Shown: positions 15,844-25,598, counted from the first letter of the stretch. The stretch is DNA of 56,869 bases from Burkholderiales bacterium (GCA_020848435.1 JADLAC010000013.1:1-56869); one strand, 5' to 3'. Translations and numbers: made by a program. The notes: a model not told the origin generated them from the letters alone.

Positions 15844-17196
15844 ATGTTCGACACGTTGACCAACAGGCTCACCGGCGTGCTGAAGACGCTGCGCGGTGAG
15901 GCGCGGCTGACCGAGGCCAACATCCAGGACGCGATGCGCGAAGTGCGCATGGCGCTGCTCGAAGCCGATGTCGCATTGCCCGTGGTGCGGGAATTCATTG
16001 CCAGCGTGCGCGACAAGTCGCTCGGCCAGGACGTGCTGACCAGTCTCACACCCGGCCAGGCGGTAGTCGGCGTGGTGTATCGCGAGCTGGTGGACTTGAT
16101 GGGCGGGGCCGAAAGCCCCGCGCTCAACCTGGCGGTGCAGCCGCCGGCGATCATCCTGATGGCCGGCCTGCAAGGCTCGGGCAAGACCACCTCGAGCGGC
16201 AAGCTGGCGCGGCTGCTGAAAGAACAGATGCGCAAGAAGGTGCTGCTCGCGAGCACCGACGTATACCGTCCGGCCGCGATCGAGCAATTGCGCACGCTGG
16301 CGCAACAAGTGGAGGCCGATTTCTTCGAGGCACCCGCGGGACAAAGGCCGGTCGAGATCGCGCGCGGCGCGCTCGCGTTCGCCAAGACGCGTTTTCACGA
16401 CGTGCTGATCGTCGACACCGCAGGCCGGCTGACGATCGACCAGCCGATGATGGATGAGATCCGCGCCTTGCACGCCGAGCTCAATCCGATCGAAACCCTG
16501 TTCGTGGTCGATTCCATGCAGGGCCAGGATGCGGTCAATACCGCAAGAGCGTTTGCCGAGGCCCTGCCCCTCACCGGTGTCGTGCTGACCAAGCTCGACG
16601 GCGACGCCCGCGGCGGCGCGGCGCTGTCGGTGCGGCGCATCACGGGCAAGCCGATCAAGTTCGCCGGCGTAGGCGAGAAGCTCAACGGCCTGGAAGCCTT
16701 CTATCCCGACCGCATGGCCTCGCGCATTCTCGGCATGGGCGATGTCGTCTCGCTCGTGGAGGAAGCGCAGCGCACGGTCGATCGCACGGAGGCCGAGAAG
16801 CTCGCCAAGAAGGTGAAGACCGGCAAGGGCTTCGACCTCGAGGATTTCAAGGCGCAGATCGGGCAGATGCGCAAAATGGGCGGGGTCAGCTCGCTCATGG
16901 ACAAGCTGCCGGCGCAATTCGCCCAAGCCGCGCAAGGTGCGCAGATGGACGAGCGCGCGGTGCGCCGCATAGAGGGCATCATCAATGCCATGACGCCGCA
17001 GGAGCGAGTCAAGCCCGAGCTCATCAAGGCATCGCGCAAACGCCGTATCGCCGCTGGCGCCGGGGTGAGCGTGCAGGAGGTCAACCGCCTCCTCAACCAG
17101 TTCGAGCAGGCACAGAAGCTCATGAAGATGATGGCCAAGGGCGGCATGGCCAAGATGATGCGCAACCTGCGCGGGATCCTGCCCGGCATGCGCTGA
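15844..17196 (+). CDS. ffh: signal recognition particle protein Ffh
   Basis: The 450-residue SRP54 GTPase binds signal sequences and 4.5S RNA and targets nascent membrane proteins to FtsY. The N domain is at 1-95. The G domain has GLQGSGKTT (108-116), ASTDVYRPAAIEQL, VDTAGR and TKLDGDARGG. The Met-rich M domain follows FDLEDFKAQIGQMRKMGGVSSL and ends with KMMAKGGMAKMMRNLRGILPGMR. ATG 15844 gives the normal N-terminus MFDTLTNRL. Confidence 0.98.
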   Translation: MFDTLTNRLTGVLKTLRGEARLTEANIQDAMREVRMALLEADVALPVVREFIASVRDKSLGQDVLTSLTPGQAVVGVVYRELVDLMGGAESPALNLAVQPPAIILMAGLQGSGKTTSSGKLARLLKEQMRKKVLLASTDVYRPAAIEQLRTLAQQVEADFFEAPAGQRPVEIARGALAFAKTRFHDVLIVDTAGRLTIDQPMMDEIRALHAELNPIETLFVVDSMQGQDAVNTARAFAEALPLTGVVLTKLDGDARGGAALSVRRITGKPIKFAGVGEKLNGLEAFYPDRMASRILGMGDVVSLVEEAQRTVDRTEAEKLAKKVKTGKGFDLEDFKAQIGQMRKMGGVSSLMDKLPAQFAQAAQGAQMDERAVRRIEGIINAMTPQERVKPELIKASRKRRIAAGAGVSVQEVNRLLNQFEQAQKLMKMMAKGGMAKMMRNLRGILPGMR

Positions 17197-17237
17197 GCGT
17201 CGATGAGCGCGGATCGCGCGCGCGCCGAGCGCGTTAG

Positions 17238-17330
17238 CTTGATTTCACCTGTGCGGCGGCGGCGATCTCGCAGGGCGAGGACGACGACGCCGCCGCGACC
17301 AGCGACGATCGGCGCGCACCAACGTAGCGC
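17238..17330 (+). repeat. decayed fragment of the MITE family
   Basis: CTTGATTTCACCTGTGCGGC onward closely follows the interior of the complete element from 33030, including GGCGAT, GCAGGGCGAGG and GACGACGC. The outer terminal repeat is missing. It fills the gap between ffh and the convergent nitroreductase gene. Confidence 0.6.
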
Positions 17331-17348
17331 TCGTGCATCCTCCGCCGG

Positions 17349-18197
17349 TCAATCCAGGCAGAAACCCTTGGCGCGCACGAACTGGCCAAAGCTCTGCCGT
17401 TCCGGCACCGCGTATTGGCGCGCCTTGTCCTCGGACCAGCCATAGAGCTCCGCCGTGCCGAAGCGTGCGGGATCGCGCTGCTTGCCGTAGGGCTGCACCT
17501 CGTGGCGGCGCCGGTCGTAGGCATCGAGCAGCTCGGGCAGGCGGGTTTCGTCGTACTGGTCGGCGTGTACGCTCGCCTCCAGGGGCAGCCGCGGCGTGAT
17601 GCGATTGCCGCGGGCCGGATAGCCGACGCACAGACCGGCGAACGGGAACACCCAGTCCGGCAGCGCCAGCAGCTCGGCGACCTTGGCGGCGTGGTTGCGC
17701 ACGTGGCTGATGGGGCAGCAGCCGAGCCCGACGGCCTCCGCGGCGCGGATGAATTGGCTCATGATCATGGCGGCATCGCAGGCGGCGTTGAAGAACTGAT
17801 CCAGGTGGTCGTTGGGAAACGGCTTGCCGCGCCAGCGCCCGATCAGGCGCAGCCGCCGGTTGTTGCCGCAGAACACCAGGAACACCGGCGCCTGCATGAT
17901 CCAGTCCATGTCCTCGATGGTGTCGACGATGGCCTGGCGCTTGGATGGATCGATCACCTGGATGATGTCGGTCTGCTGCAGGTCGCTCTTGGAGGGGGCC
18001 GAGAGCGCGCACGCGAACAGCAGCCGCAGCAGGCCCGGGTCGAGCGGGCGATCGGTCCACTTGCGGTGGCTGCAGTGCTCGGCCATGCGCGCAAGCTCCT
18101 CCAGCGCAGGCGTGGCCGGATCGATCACCATCCGTTCGCCGAAACGCTTTTCCATCGCAGCCGAGACGCGCTTCGCCGCGTCGTCTTCACTTGTCAT
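17349..18197 (-). CDS. nitroreductase family protein
   Basis: The 282-residue NADPH/FMN oxidoreductase fold has RKWTDRPLDPGLLRLLFACALSAPSKSDLQQTDI near the N-terminus, where the FMN-binding Arg and Ser lie. A central AACDAAMIMSQFIRAAEAVGLGCCPIS helix dimerises and covers the flavin, followed by LCVGYPARGNRITPRLPL. The substrate is not predictable. It is convergent with ffh and divergent from rpsP, so it is a single-gene unit. Confidence 0.88.
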   Translation of the reverse strand: MTSEDDAAKRVSAAMEKRFGERMVIDPATPALEELARMAEHCSHRKWTDRPLDPGLLRLLFACALSAPSKSDLQQTDIIQVIDPSKRQAIVDTIEDMDWIMQAPVFLVFCGNNRRLRLIGRWRGKPFPNDHLDQFFNAACDAAMIMSQFIRAAEAVGLGCCPISHVRNHAAKVAELLALPDWVFPFAGLCVGYPARGNRITPRLPLEASVHADQYDETRLPELLDAYDRRRHEVQPYGKQRDPARFGTAELYGWSEDKARQYAVPERQSFGQFVRAKGFCLD

Positions 18198-18238
18198 CAG
18201 GTGGCTCCTCTCGAATGGAGATTGCAGGTCGAAAGCGG

Positions 18239-18275
18239 TTGCCGCGGCGCGGAAAACGGGCGTAGAATCACGCCC
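18239..18275 (+). promoter_or_regulatory. promoter and leader hairpin of the rpsP operon
   Basis: TTGCCG (18239-18244) and TAGAAT (18263-18268) are 18 bases apart. The -10 lies inside an inverted repeat GGGCGT-AGAATC-ACGCCC (18258-18275) that is followed by TTCCTTTTTT. It could be a promoter, an intrinsic terminator for a transcript arriving from upstream, or both. Confidence 0.5.
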
Positions 18276-18310
18276 TTCCTTTTTCCGCTACGGCGAAAGC
18301 ACATACACCC

Positions 18311-18568
18311 ATGGTAGTCATCCGGCTGGCCCGCGGCGGGGCCAAGAAGCGGCCTTTCTATAACGTCGTCGTCGCGGATTCGCGCCGCGCCCGCGACGGC
18401 CGCTACGTCGAGCGTGTCGGCTATTACAACCCAATGGCGGCCGCAGGCGAAGAGAAGCTTCGCATCGCGCTCGATCGAGTCTCGTACTGGCAGGGGCACG
18501 GCGCGCAACTGAGCGACACGGTTCGCCGCTTGGTGCGCAGTCTCGGTGAGCCCACGCAGGCCGCCTGA
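18311..18568 (+). CDS. rpsP: 30S ribosomal protein S16 (bS16)
   Basis: The 85-residue ribosomal protein begins [20 protein letters not shown] and continues with [16 protein letters not shown], both diagnostic for bS16. It binds 16S rRNA during small-subunit assembly. It heads the conserved rpsP-rimM-trmD-rplS operon and overlaps the rimM start. Confidence 0.98.
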   Translation: MVVIRLARGGAKKRPFYNVVVADSRRARDGRYVERVGYYNPMAAAGEEKLRIALDRVSYWQGHGAQLSDTVRRLVRSLGEPTQAA

Positions 18569-19061
18569 GGCGCTCGTAGTCATGGGGCGAATACTCGCCC
18601 CGTATGGCGTCCGCGGCTGGCTGAAGGTGCAGCCGCAAACCGAGGCAATCGAAGGGCTGTTGAATTATTCGCCGTGGTGGCTCCAGGGCGAGCACGACTG
18701 GCAAGCGTATCGGCTGGTGGAAGGACGGGTGCAGGGCGCGGGTCTCGTGGTGCACCTGGAAGGAATCGCGGACCGCGATCAGGCCGCCGTCTTGCGCGGC
18801 GCCAGCATCGCAGTAGCGCGCTCGGCGTTGCCGGCCGCGGATGAAGGCGAGTTCTATTGGTGCGATCTGATCGGTCTCGCGGTGGTGAACCGCGAAGGTG
18901 TCGCGCTCGGCGAAGTGGCCGAGGTCTTCGCCACCGGGGCGAATGACGTTCTGGTGGTGCGCGGGGAGCGCGAGCGCCTGATTCCGTTCGCCGGGCCCGT
19001 GGTGATGCAGGTGGACTTGGATCGAGCCCGGTTGCTGGTCGATTGGGGAGCGGATTACTGA
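18546..19061 (+). CDS. rimM: 16S rRNA processing protein RimM
   Basis: The 171-residue ribosome maturation factor binds S19 and helps form the 30S head. The N-terminal barrel contains [18 protein letters not shown], and the PRC domain contains [38 protein letters not shown] and VDWGADY. GTG 18546 overlaps the rpsP end by 23 bases. It is preferred over ATG 18582 because VVMG lies in the first strand of the family and needs residues before it. Confidence 0.95.
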   Translation: MSPRRPPEALVVMGRILAPYGVRGWLKVQPQTEAIEGLLNYSPWWLQGEHDWQAYRLVEGRVQGAGLVVHLEGIADRDQAAVLRGASIAVARSALPAADEGEFYWCDLIGLAVVNREGVALGEVAEVFATGANDVLVVRGERERLIPFAGPVVMQVDLDRARLLVDWGADY

Positions 19062-19076
19062 AGGCCGGGAGCGCGC

Positions 19077-19847
19077 GTGTTTCAGTTCGACGTGGTCACG
19101 CTGTTTCCCGCCATGCTGGATGCGCTGACGCGCTGGGGCATCACGGGCCGGGCGCGCGAGCGGCGCTGCTACGAAGTGGTCGGCTGGAATCCGCGCGATT
19201 TCGCGACCGACGCCTACCGCACGATCGACGACCGGCCGTATGGCGGCGGACCGGGAATGGTGATGCTCGCCGCGCCGCTGGAAAAAGCGATCGCGGCGGC
19301 CAAGCAGCGTCAGGCGAGTTGCGGGGCCGGCAAGAGTCGAGTCGCCTACCTCTCGCCGCAAGGTCAGTTGTTGGACCATGCCTTGGTGCGTGAGCTATCG
19401 GCGCTCGACGGCTTGGTGCTGTTGGCGGGACGCTATGAAGGCGTCGATGAAAGGCTGTTGCAGCGCTCGATCGATATCGAGGTATCGATCGGCGACTACG
19501 TGCTCTCGGGCGGCGAGCTGGCCGCGATGGTGGTGATGGATAGCATCATTCGGCTATTGCCCGGCGCGCTGGGCGATCCGGAGTCGGCCGCGCAGGATTC
19601 GTTTGTGAGCGGCTTGCTCGACTGTCCGCACTACACGCGGCCCGAGGTATACGAGGGCATGGCAGTGCCCGAAGTCTTGTTGTCAGGCAACCACGCGCTG
19701 ATCGAGCGCTGGCGCATGAAGCAGGCGCTCGGGCGGACATGGCGCCGGCGCGCCGACGTGCTCGCCCGGCTGCAATTGAGCGACACGCAGCAGCGATTGC
19801 TGGATGAATTCAAGCAGGAACAGGATGCCGCGCTCTCGGCCGGATGA
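19077..19847 (+). CDS. trmD: tRNA (guanine37-N1)-methyltransferase
   Basis: The 256-residue SPOUT-family enzyme methylates G37 next to the anticodon using S-adenosylmethionine. The trefoil knot is visible as [20 protein letters not shown] and [33 protein letters not shown] and the C-terminal [18 protein letters not shown] are equally diagnostic. The start is GTG 19077. Its stop is 33 bp before rplS. Confidence 0.98.
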   Translation: MFQFDVVTLFPAMLDALTRWGITGRARERRCYEVVGWNPRDFATDAYRTIDDRPYGGGPGMVMLAAPLEKAIAAAKQRQASCGAGKSRVAYLSPQGQLLDHALVRELSALDGLVLLAGRYEGVDERLLQRSIDIEVSIGDYVLSGGELAAMVVMDSIIRLLPGALGDPESAAQDSFVSGLLDCPHYTRPEVYEGMAVPEVLLSGNHALIERWRMKQALGRTWRRRADVLARLQLSDTQQRLLDEFKQEQDAALSAG

Positions 19848-19880
19848 CGCCGGGTGGGCCGCGCAAGAAGGAGCCAAGCA

Positions 19881-20294
19881 ATGGACCTCATCAAGCAGTT
19901 GGAGCAGGAAGAAATCGCCCGCCTGGGCAAGAAGATCCCCCAGTTCTCGCCCGGCGACACGGTGGTGGTCAACGTGAACGTGGTCGAAGGCGAGCGCAAG
20001 CGTGTCCAAGCCTACGAGGGCGTGGTGATCGCCAAGCGCAATCGGGGCTTGAGCTCGTCGTTCATTGTGCGCAAAGTGTCTTCCGGCGAAGGCGTCGAGC
20101 GTACCTTCCAGACCTATTCGCCGTTGATCGCCGCTATCGAAGTCAAACGCCGCGGCGACGTGCGCCGGGCGAAGCTCTATTACCTGCGCGAGCGTTCGGG
20201 CAAGTCGGCGCGCATTCGCGAAAAGCTCAGCGCCCAGCGCGAGATTCTGCCGGAGGAACCCGCGAGCCCGCCGGCCACGCCCGCCGGTGCCTGA
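19881..20294 (+). CDS. rplS: 50S ribosomal protein L19 (bL19)
   Basis: The 137-residue protein is at the subunit interface. It has [35 protein letters not shown] and the family core [37 protein letters not shown]. The C-terminal [13 protein letters not shown] is a flexible extension. AAGAAGGAG precedes ATG 19881. It is the last gene of its operon. Confidence 0.98.
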   Translation: MDLIKQLEQEEIARLGKKIPQFSPGDTVVVNVNVVEGERKRVQAYEGVVIAKRNRGLSSSFIVRKVSSGEGVERTFQTYSPLIAAIEVKRRGDVRRAKLYYLRERSGKSARIREKLSAQREILPEEPASPPATPAGA

Positions 20295-20316
20295 TCGCGC
20301 CCGGGCGATGCGATCC

Positions 20317-20349
20317 GAAGGGCGACTGCGGTCGCCCTTCTTGTTGTTC
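20317..20349 (+). terminator. rho-independent terminator of the rpsP-rplS operon
   Basis: GAAGGGCGAC (20317-20326) pairs perfectly with GTCGCCCTTC (20331-20340) around the tetraloop TGCG, followed by TTGTTGTT. The 10-bp GC-rich stem with a T-rich tail is a textbook terminator. Confidence 0.9.
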
Positions 20350-20355
20350 CGATCG

Positions 20356-22131
20356 GTGCGCGCGTGCGCAGCGCAGGCGCGCGACCCATTGCGATCGAGA
20401 CGTGGGCCGCGCGCAGCGCGCACCGGACTGCGCGCTGCCGCCCTGGTGCTTACTATCTGCATCGGCCTCACGGCATGGTCGGGTCCGTGCGGCGCCCAGG
20501 CCACGGACACCCTCGCTGGCACACGCCACATCGCGGCGGCCGGCGCCATCGACCTTGCCCTGAGCCGCATCGAGCGCGGCCAGCCGAAGCAGCCGGGCTC
20601 GGCCGAATGGGAACAGTGGGAAGCATTGCGCTGGGAGCTTCTCGCCGGCCGCGGTCGCGACGCGGAATTGCTGGCACGCGTCAAGGCGTACCGCGAGTAC
20701 GCCGACCGCGCCGCGAGCAGCGTCTTGCGGCGTGCCGCGCGCGCCGCGATTCGCCTGGGCGACTACGGCGAGGCACGCGGCCTGCTCGCGCGCCTGTTCG
20801 TGCGTGCCGAGCTGCGTGGCGAGGACTACCGTGACGCGCGCCTCGGCGTCATCGAGACATACGCCGCCGAACGCAACGCGGATGCCGCCTACCACGCGAT
20901 GCTGCGCTTCCAGCAGGACTTCGCGCCGCTGCGCCAGGAGGAGGCCGAGCGCTTCGTCGCCGCGCTGGTCGAGCTGGAGCGCATCAACGATGCCGCACAA
21001 TGGCTGAGCCAAGTGGACCCGAGCTCGCCGTGGGCGGCAATCCTGCGGCTGCGCGCGGGACTGCTGAAGGCCGACGCGGCCATCGCCCAGGCGCGCGCGG
21101 CGCTGGCGAAGAGCGCGGGCGACAACCCGGGCGCCTGGGCGCTGCTGGCAGCGGGCGGACAGGCGCAAGGCAGTTCGTCGATTGCCATCGAGGTGGCCGA
21201 GCAGCGCCTGAACGCCGCAACGGCTGCAGGCGCTCTGCCCGATCGTAATCATCCAGGCGCTGCCCTGTGGCGCCGCTATAGCGAGGCGGCGCAGGCGGCG
21301 GCCAATCGTGCCCACCTGCTCAGTGGCGACGATGCGCAGTGGCTGGCGCAGGCTTCACGCATGGCTGCGGCCGAGCCGCAGCTCGCGCGCGCTCTGCTTG
21401 CGCATCTGGCGTTGAAGGCCGGCGCGGCGCAAACCCGCGCGGAAGCGCAACTGAAACTGCTCGGCTCGATGCGCGATGCGAAATTGGTGGCGGCCGCCGT
21501 GCGCTTGTTCGACGATGGCGAGCGCTTCCCCATCGATGCGCTCGATAGCCGCGTGCGCCTCGAGCTCGGCAAAGCCGCGCTCGAGGCCAGGCAACCGCTG
21601 TTTGCCGTCCGGCTTTGGCGCGACTTGCCGCCGAGCGCAGAGAGCCTCGCTCAGTGGCAGTTGCGTCAGATCAGTGCGCTCGTGCAAGCCGGCAAGAACG
21701 ATGATGCGCTGGCAATGGTGGCGCGGATCGGCCAGGCGCAGCCTGCGCTGGCGCCGGAGCTGCAACGCCGGGCTATCGAGCTTGCGGTGGCGGCCATGGC
21801 CAGCACGCCGGCGCTGGCGCGCGCTTTGTTCTCGCTCGTGCTTCCCGTGGCTGCCGGCGCCGAGCGCGTGCAGGTGCTCACCGGCCTCGCGCAGCTCGCC
21901 GAGGCGGACGCGGACTTCCGTACCGCCGCTGACGCCTACCTCCAGGCCGCGACGCTTTCGCCGGCGCAGGAAAGCGATCGGGCAGCGCTCGCGGCGCGCG
22001 CAGCGGCAGCGGCGAATCTCGTCCGTGCCGGGCTGCGCGCCGATGCGCGTGCGTTGTACCAGTGGCTGGTGCAGCACGCGAAGGATGCGGCCATCAAGGA
22101 AGCTGCGGCGCAGGCGCTCAAGTCGCTGTAG
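20356..22131 (+). CDS. exported alpha-helical repeat (TPR-like) protein
   Basis: The 591-residue protein is not assigned to a named family. An N-terminal hydrophobic segment (ALVLTICIGLTAWSGPCGA) looks like a signal peptide. The rest is almost entirely Ala/Leu/Arg-rich helices with TPR-like spacing, such as AAIRLGDYGEARGLLARLF, AYHAMLRFQQDFAPLRQEEAE and RTAADAYLQAATLSP. It resembles periplasmic or outer-membrane TPR scaffolds. The frame is open from before the terminator. GTG 20356 is the first start after it and is therefore preferred. It may have its own promoter, not found. Confidence 0.6.
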   Translation: MRACAAQARDPLRSRRGPRAARTGLRAAALVLTICIGLTAWSGPCGAQATDTLAGTRHIAAAGAIDLALSRIERGQPKQPGSAEWEQWEALRWELLAGRGRDAELLARVKAYREYADRAASSVLRRAARAAIRLGDYGEARGLLARLFVRAELRGEDYRDARLGVIETYAAERNADAAYHAMLRFQQDFAPLRQEEAERFVAALVELERINDAAQWLSQVDPSSPWAAILRLRAGLLKADAAIAQARAALAKSAGDNPGAWALLAAGGQAQGSSSIAIEVAEQRLNAATAAGALPDRNHPGAALWRRYSEAAQAAANRAHLLSGDDAQWLAQASRMAAAEPQLARALLAHLALKAGAAQTRAEAQLKLLGSMRDAKLVAAAVRLFDDGERFPIDALDSRVRLELGKAALEARQPLFAVRLWRDLPPSAESLAQWQLRQISALVQAGKNDDALAMVARIGQAQPALAPELQRRAIELAVAAMASTPALARALFSLVLPVAAGAERVQVLTGLAQLAEADADFRTAADAYLQAATLSPAQESDRAALAARAAAAANLVRAGLRADARALYQWLVQHAKDAAIKEAAAQALKSL

Positions 22132-22275
22132 CCGTCACTCGGTGCCGCGCCGCGCGCGCGGTCCGGGCGGCGAAGACTCCGGGCTCGCCGCTGGCCAACC
22201 GTCCAAGGGGAGTGGCGAGCGCAGGTCTTGATTTCTCGACCTACCCAAATCCCAAACCGAGCTGTGGGCGTTGGG

Positions 22276-23040
22276 CTACGTCTTGACCAAGTCGCTGAGG
22301 TATTCATGCTCGGTCGTATCCACCAGGCTATGGCGCAATTCCACCGGCCGATCGTGATAGGTGTAGGCGATGCGGGCGATCGCGAGCAGCGGCGTGCCCG
22401 ATGCGACACCCAGCAGGGCGCCGGTGGAGCGGTCCGCCAGGGTCGCGCTCAAGCGCTCGGCGATGCGGATCACGTTGATGCCGTAGCGGGCCTGATACAG
22501 GCCGTAGATCGTGCCTTCGCGCGCGCCGAAGACGCGTTCATCCAGGTCGACGAAGAGCTGTGCCGGTATGACGATGTCGTCGATGACCACCGGCTCCCCG
22601 GATAGGCGCAGCAGGTTGCGGATGCGGTAGACCCGATCCCCACGGCCGATGCCGAGCTTCACGGCTTCGTCGGCCTCTGCACGCGCCCGGACGAAGGACA
22701 GGAGCTCGGTCGCAGGCGTCTCCTTGCGGCCATCCTTGCCCACCAAGTGAAAGAAATAGAACAGGGTGCGATCGGCCGTATGGGCGGCGACGAAGGTGCC
22801 GCGGCCTTGCTGGCGCAACAGAATTTTTTCCGCGACCAGCTCGTCGATCGCCTTGCGCACGGTGCCCACCGAGACCTGGAACATCTGCGCCAGGCGCGCT
22901 TCGCTCGGGATCGCGGCGCCGGGGCGCCACTGCCCGTCCACCAGGCCGCGCGTTATCCGCAGCTTGACCGCCTTGTACAGCGGCTGGCCGAAGGGGATGC
23001 CGGCGACCGGGCCGGATTCGAGTGCGCGCGTCATGGACAT
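22276..23040 (-). CDS. GntR family (HutC/UTRA subgroup) transcriptional regulator
   Basis: The 254-residue protein has an N-terminal winged helix (PLYKAVKLRITRGL, AAIPSEARLAQMFQVSVGTVRKAIDELVAEKIL..QQGRGTFV, about residues 20-85). A C-terminal UTRA ligand domain follows (YRIRNLLRLSGEPVVIDDIVIPAQLF; YGINVIRIAERLSA). Such regulators usually repress a nearby catabolic operon until a small acid or sugar binds. It diverges from the UxaA-type lyase genes, and a palindrome lies in the 184-bp gap. ATG 23040 is chosen because the domain starts about 20 residues later. Confidence 0.9.
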   Translation of the reverse strand: MSMTRALESGPVAGIPFGQPLYKAVKLRITRGLVDGQWRPGAAIPSEARLAQMFQVSVGTVRKAIDELVAEKILLRQQGRGTFVAAHTADRTLFYFFHLVGKDGRKETPATELLSFVRARAEADEAVKLGIGRGDRVYRIRNLLRLSGEPVVIDDIVIPAQLFVDLDERVFGAREGTIYGLYQARYGINVIRIAERLSATLADRSTGALLGVASGTPLLAIARIAYTYHDRPVELRHSLVDTTEHEYLSDLVKT

Positions 23041-23091
23041 GTGCCCCGCAGGGATCGCTGCAATGGTAGCACCGCGGCGGCCGCGCTCATA

Positions 23092-23131
23092 TAGATCATC
23101 TAGTTGACTCGCCTCGCCTCGCTGGCATACC
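23092..23131 (+). promoter_or_regulatory. candidate GntR operator and lyase-operon promoter
   Basis: TAGATCATCTA (23092-23102) is an 11-bp palindrome around a central C. Immediately after it, TTGACT (23104-23109) and CATACC (23126-23131) are 16 bases apart and point to the lyase genes. The repressor would touch the -35 edge. Confidence 0.5.
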
Positions 23132-23224
23132 ATCGCCTGCAACCGTTTTCCGCCGCAACGCCGTGGTCCGCGCGCCGCTGTCGATCCGAGCGGCGACGCG
23201 CGCATGCGCATCGAAGGAGCAGAC

Positions 23225-23506
23225 ATGATTCATTTCCTCGTTCACGACAAGAAGGATACCGTCGGCGTGATCGTCGTCGAGGGCATCAAGGCGGGCCAGG
23301 AATTGGTCGGCTGGGTAATGGAAGGCGACTCCACCGTCAAGGTGAAGGCGCTAAACGACATTCCCATCGGCCACAAGCTCGCCACCCAGCCGATCAAGTC
23401 CGGCGATACGGTGGTCAAGTACGGCCATGACATCGGCAAGGCGGTTTCCGACATCAAGGTGGGCGAGCATTGCCACGTCCACAACCTCAAGACCAAGCGC
23501 TGGTAG
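23225..23506 (+). CDS. UxaA/SuyA-type lyase, small SAF-domain subunit
   Basis: The 93-residue protein is a stand-alone SAF domain: VKALNDIPIGHKLATQPIKSGDTVVKYG followed by IGKAVSDIKVGEHCHVHNLKTKRW. This split small subunit pairs with the next gene, as in sulfolactate sulfo-lyase (SuyA/SuyB) and two-piece altronate or galactarate-type dehydratases. The substrate cannot be fixed by sequence reading alone. GAAGGAG precedes ATG 23225. Confidence 0.85.
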   Translation: MIHFLVHDKKDTVGVIVVEGIKAGQELVGWVMEGDSTVKVKALNDIPIGHKLATQPIKSGDTVVKYGHDIGKAVSDIKVGEHCHVHNLKTKRW

Positions 23507-23583
23507 TCATGGCGCTCGGGTCGATGCGGGCAGCGCAGTGAAGCGGCAGCAGCCGGCGTGATTACCATCAAGCGAGGCACAGC

Positions 23584-24753
23584 ATGATTTCGAGCAAGAG
23601 CACTTTCTGGGGTTACCGGCGCGAGAACGGGCGCGTCGGCGTGCGCAATCACGTCATCATTCTGCCGGTGGACGATCTGTCGAATGCCGCGTGCGAGGCC
23701 GTCGGCCACAACATCAAGGGTACGCTTGCGATTCCCCACCCATACGGACGGCTGCAATTCGGCGCCGACCTCGAGCTGCACTTTCGCACGCTCATCGGCA
23801 CGGGCGCCAATCCCAACGTCGCGGCCGTGGTCGTGATCGGGATCGAAGAGGGCTGGACTCAGCGGGTGGTAGAGGGCATCGCCAAGACCGGCAAGCCCGT
23901 GACCGGTTTCGGTATCGAGCTGCACGGCGATCACGACACGATCATGCGCGCATCGAAGGTGGCCAAGGAGTATGTCCAATGGGCTTCCGAGCTGCGGCGC
24001 GAGGAGTGCTTGATCAACGAGCTGTGGGTGTCGACCAAGTGCGGCGAGTCGGACACGACCTCCGGCTGCGGTTCGAATCCAACGGTGGGCAACGCATTCG
24101 ACAAGCTCGACGCGCTCGGCGTGACCATGTGCTTCGGCGAGACCACGGAGATCACGGGCGGCGAGCTGATCGTGGCCGAGCGCTGCGCCACGCCGGAGGT
24201 GCGCGAGGGCTTCATGCAGATGTTCAACCGCTACCAGGAGGTGATCGACCGGCACAAGACCAGCGACCTGTCCGAATCGCAGCCGACCAAGGGCAATATC
24301 GCCGGCGGCTTGACGACCATCGAAGAGAAGGCGCTCGGCAACATCCAGAAGATCGGCCACAAGTGCAAGGTGGTCGGGGTGCTCGACAAGGCCGAAGTGC
24401 CGACGGGCGCGGGTCTGTGGTTCATGGACTCCTCCTCCGCCGCGGCGGAAATGGTGACGCTGTGCGCCGCATCGGGCTACGTGGTGCATTTCTTCCCGAC
24501 CGGCCAGGGCAACGTCATCGGCAATCCGATCGTGCCGGTCATCAAGCTGTCGGCCAATCCGCGCACCTGCCGCACCATGAGCGAGCACATCGACCTCGAC
24601 GTGTCCGGCCTGCTGCAACGGCAGAAGAACCTCGACCAGTGCGGCGACGAGCTGATCGAGGTCATGCTGCGCACCTGCAACGGGCGCTTGACGGCGGCCG
24701 AGGCGCTCGGCCACCGCGAGTTCGTGCTGACCCGGCTGTACGAAAGCGCCTGA
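23584..24753 (+). CDS. UxaA/SuyB-type lyase, large subunit
   Basis: The 389-residue catalytic subunit begins [21 protein letters not shown], the standard start of UxaA/GarD/SuyB large subunits. It continues with [38 protein letters not shown] and [12 protein letters not shown], with conserved Cys residues expected to bind iron. [26 protein letters not shown] follows. The family removes water (altronate, galactarate) or sulfite (sulfolactate) from hydroxyacids. A sulfatase, a fumarase and SDH-like genes follow, so a C3-C6 acid pathway is likely; the exact acid is unknown. Confidence 0.88.
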   Translation: MISSKSTFWGYRRENGRVGVRNHVIILPVDDLSNAACEAVGHNIKGTLAIPHPYGRLQFGADLELHFRTLIGTGANPNVAAVVVIGIEEGWTQRVVEGIAKTGKPVTGFGIELHGDHDTIMRASKVAKEYVQWASELRREECLINELWVSTKCGESDTTSGCGSNPTVGNAFDKLDALGVTMCFGETTEITGGELIVAERCATPEVREGFMQMFNRYQEVIDRHKTSDLSESQPTKGNIAGGLTTIEEKALGNIQKIGHKCKVVGVLDKAEVPTGAGLWFMDSSSAAAEMVTLCAASGYVVHFFPTGQGNVIGNPIVPVIKLSANPRTCRTMSEHIDLDVSGLLQRQKNLDQCGDELIEVMLRTCNGRLTAAEALGHREFVLTRLYESA

Positions 24754-24865
24754 GCGCCCAGCCGGTCGTGCGATCCGAGAGGGCGCCAGGTGTGCGCGCC
24801 GCGCCGCCGGCCTGGCACCCGGCCGGCGCGACCCGCTGCAGCGCCCGGATTCACGAAAGCGCGCG

Positions 24866-25579
24866 ATGAGCGTCCTGCAGGTCGACGTGTGGCGCGGAGG
24901 CGAGAGCGGCTCGTTCCAGCGCTTCGAAGTGCCACGGCTGGAGAGCCAGACCGTGCTCGATGTCGTCACGCATATCCAGCGCGTGCTCGATCCCACGCTG
25001 TCGTATCGCTTTGCCTGCCGCGTGGGCATGTGCGGCTCGTGTGCCATGACGGTCAACGGCCGTGCGCGCTGGACCTGCCGCACGCACGTCGCGGAGGTCG
25101 TGGCCGGCGGCGCGCTCGAGATTGCGCCGCTGCGCAACCTGCCGGTCATTAAGGACCTGGTGACCGACATGCGCGAATTCTTCGACAAGTGGGCCGCGGC
25201 CCGCGGCCAGTTCCGGCCCAGCGCGAGTCGCAAGGACGACTTCGCCCGGGTCGAACCCGATTCGCCGCGGCGCCAACTCGTCGATGCCGGTATCGAATGC
25301 ATCGGCTGCGGCGTGTGTTACGCCGCCTGCGACGTAGTGTCTTGGAACCCGGAGTATCTCGGGCCGGCCGCGTTGAACCGCGCCTGGACGCTCGTCAACG
25401 ATGTGCGCGACGGAGCGCGCGATGAGCGGCTCGCCGCGGTCGCGGGCGATGCGGGCTGCCATGCCTGCCACACGCACATGAGCTGCACCGAGCGCTGCCC
25501 GAAGAAGATTTCGCCGACGGCCGCGATCGCAGGCTTGAAGCGGGCGACCCTGGGCGCCGCGCTCAAAGGCAAGGCGTGA
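24866..25579 (+). CDS. succinate dehydrogenase/fumarate reductase-like iron-sulfur subunit
   Basis: The 237-residue protein has an N-terminal 2Fe-2S ferredoxin domain with Cys51, Cys56, Cys59 and Cys71 (CRVGMCGSC...C). The C-terminal domain has CIGCGVCYAAC (Cys145, 148, 151, 155) and CHACHTHMSCTERCP (Cys198, 201, 207, 211), enough for two further clusters. It would carry electrons between a flavoprotein and the membrane anchors encoded just downstream. The matching flavoprotein gene is not adjacent but lies at 31153-32877. Confidence 0.88.
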   Translation: MSVLQVDVWRGGESGSFQRFEVPRLESQTVLDVVTHIQRVLDPTLSYRFACRVGMCGSCAMTVNGRARWTCRTHVAEVVAGGALEIAPLRNLPVIKDLVTDMREFFDKWAAARGQFRPSASRKDDFARVEPDSPRRQLVDAGIECIGCGVCYAACDVVSWNPEYLGPAALNRAWTLVNDVRDGARDERLAAVAGDAGCHACHTHMSCTERCPKKISPTAAIAGLKRATLGAALKGKA

Positions 25580-25598
25580 GCGGCTCGCGGCGCTCGCC

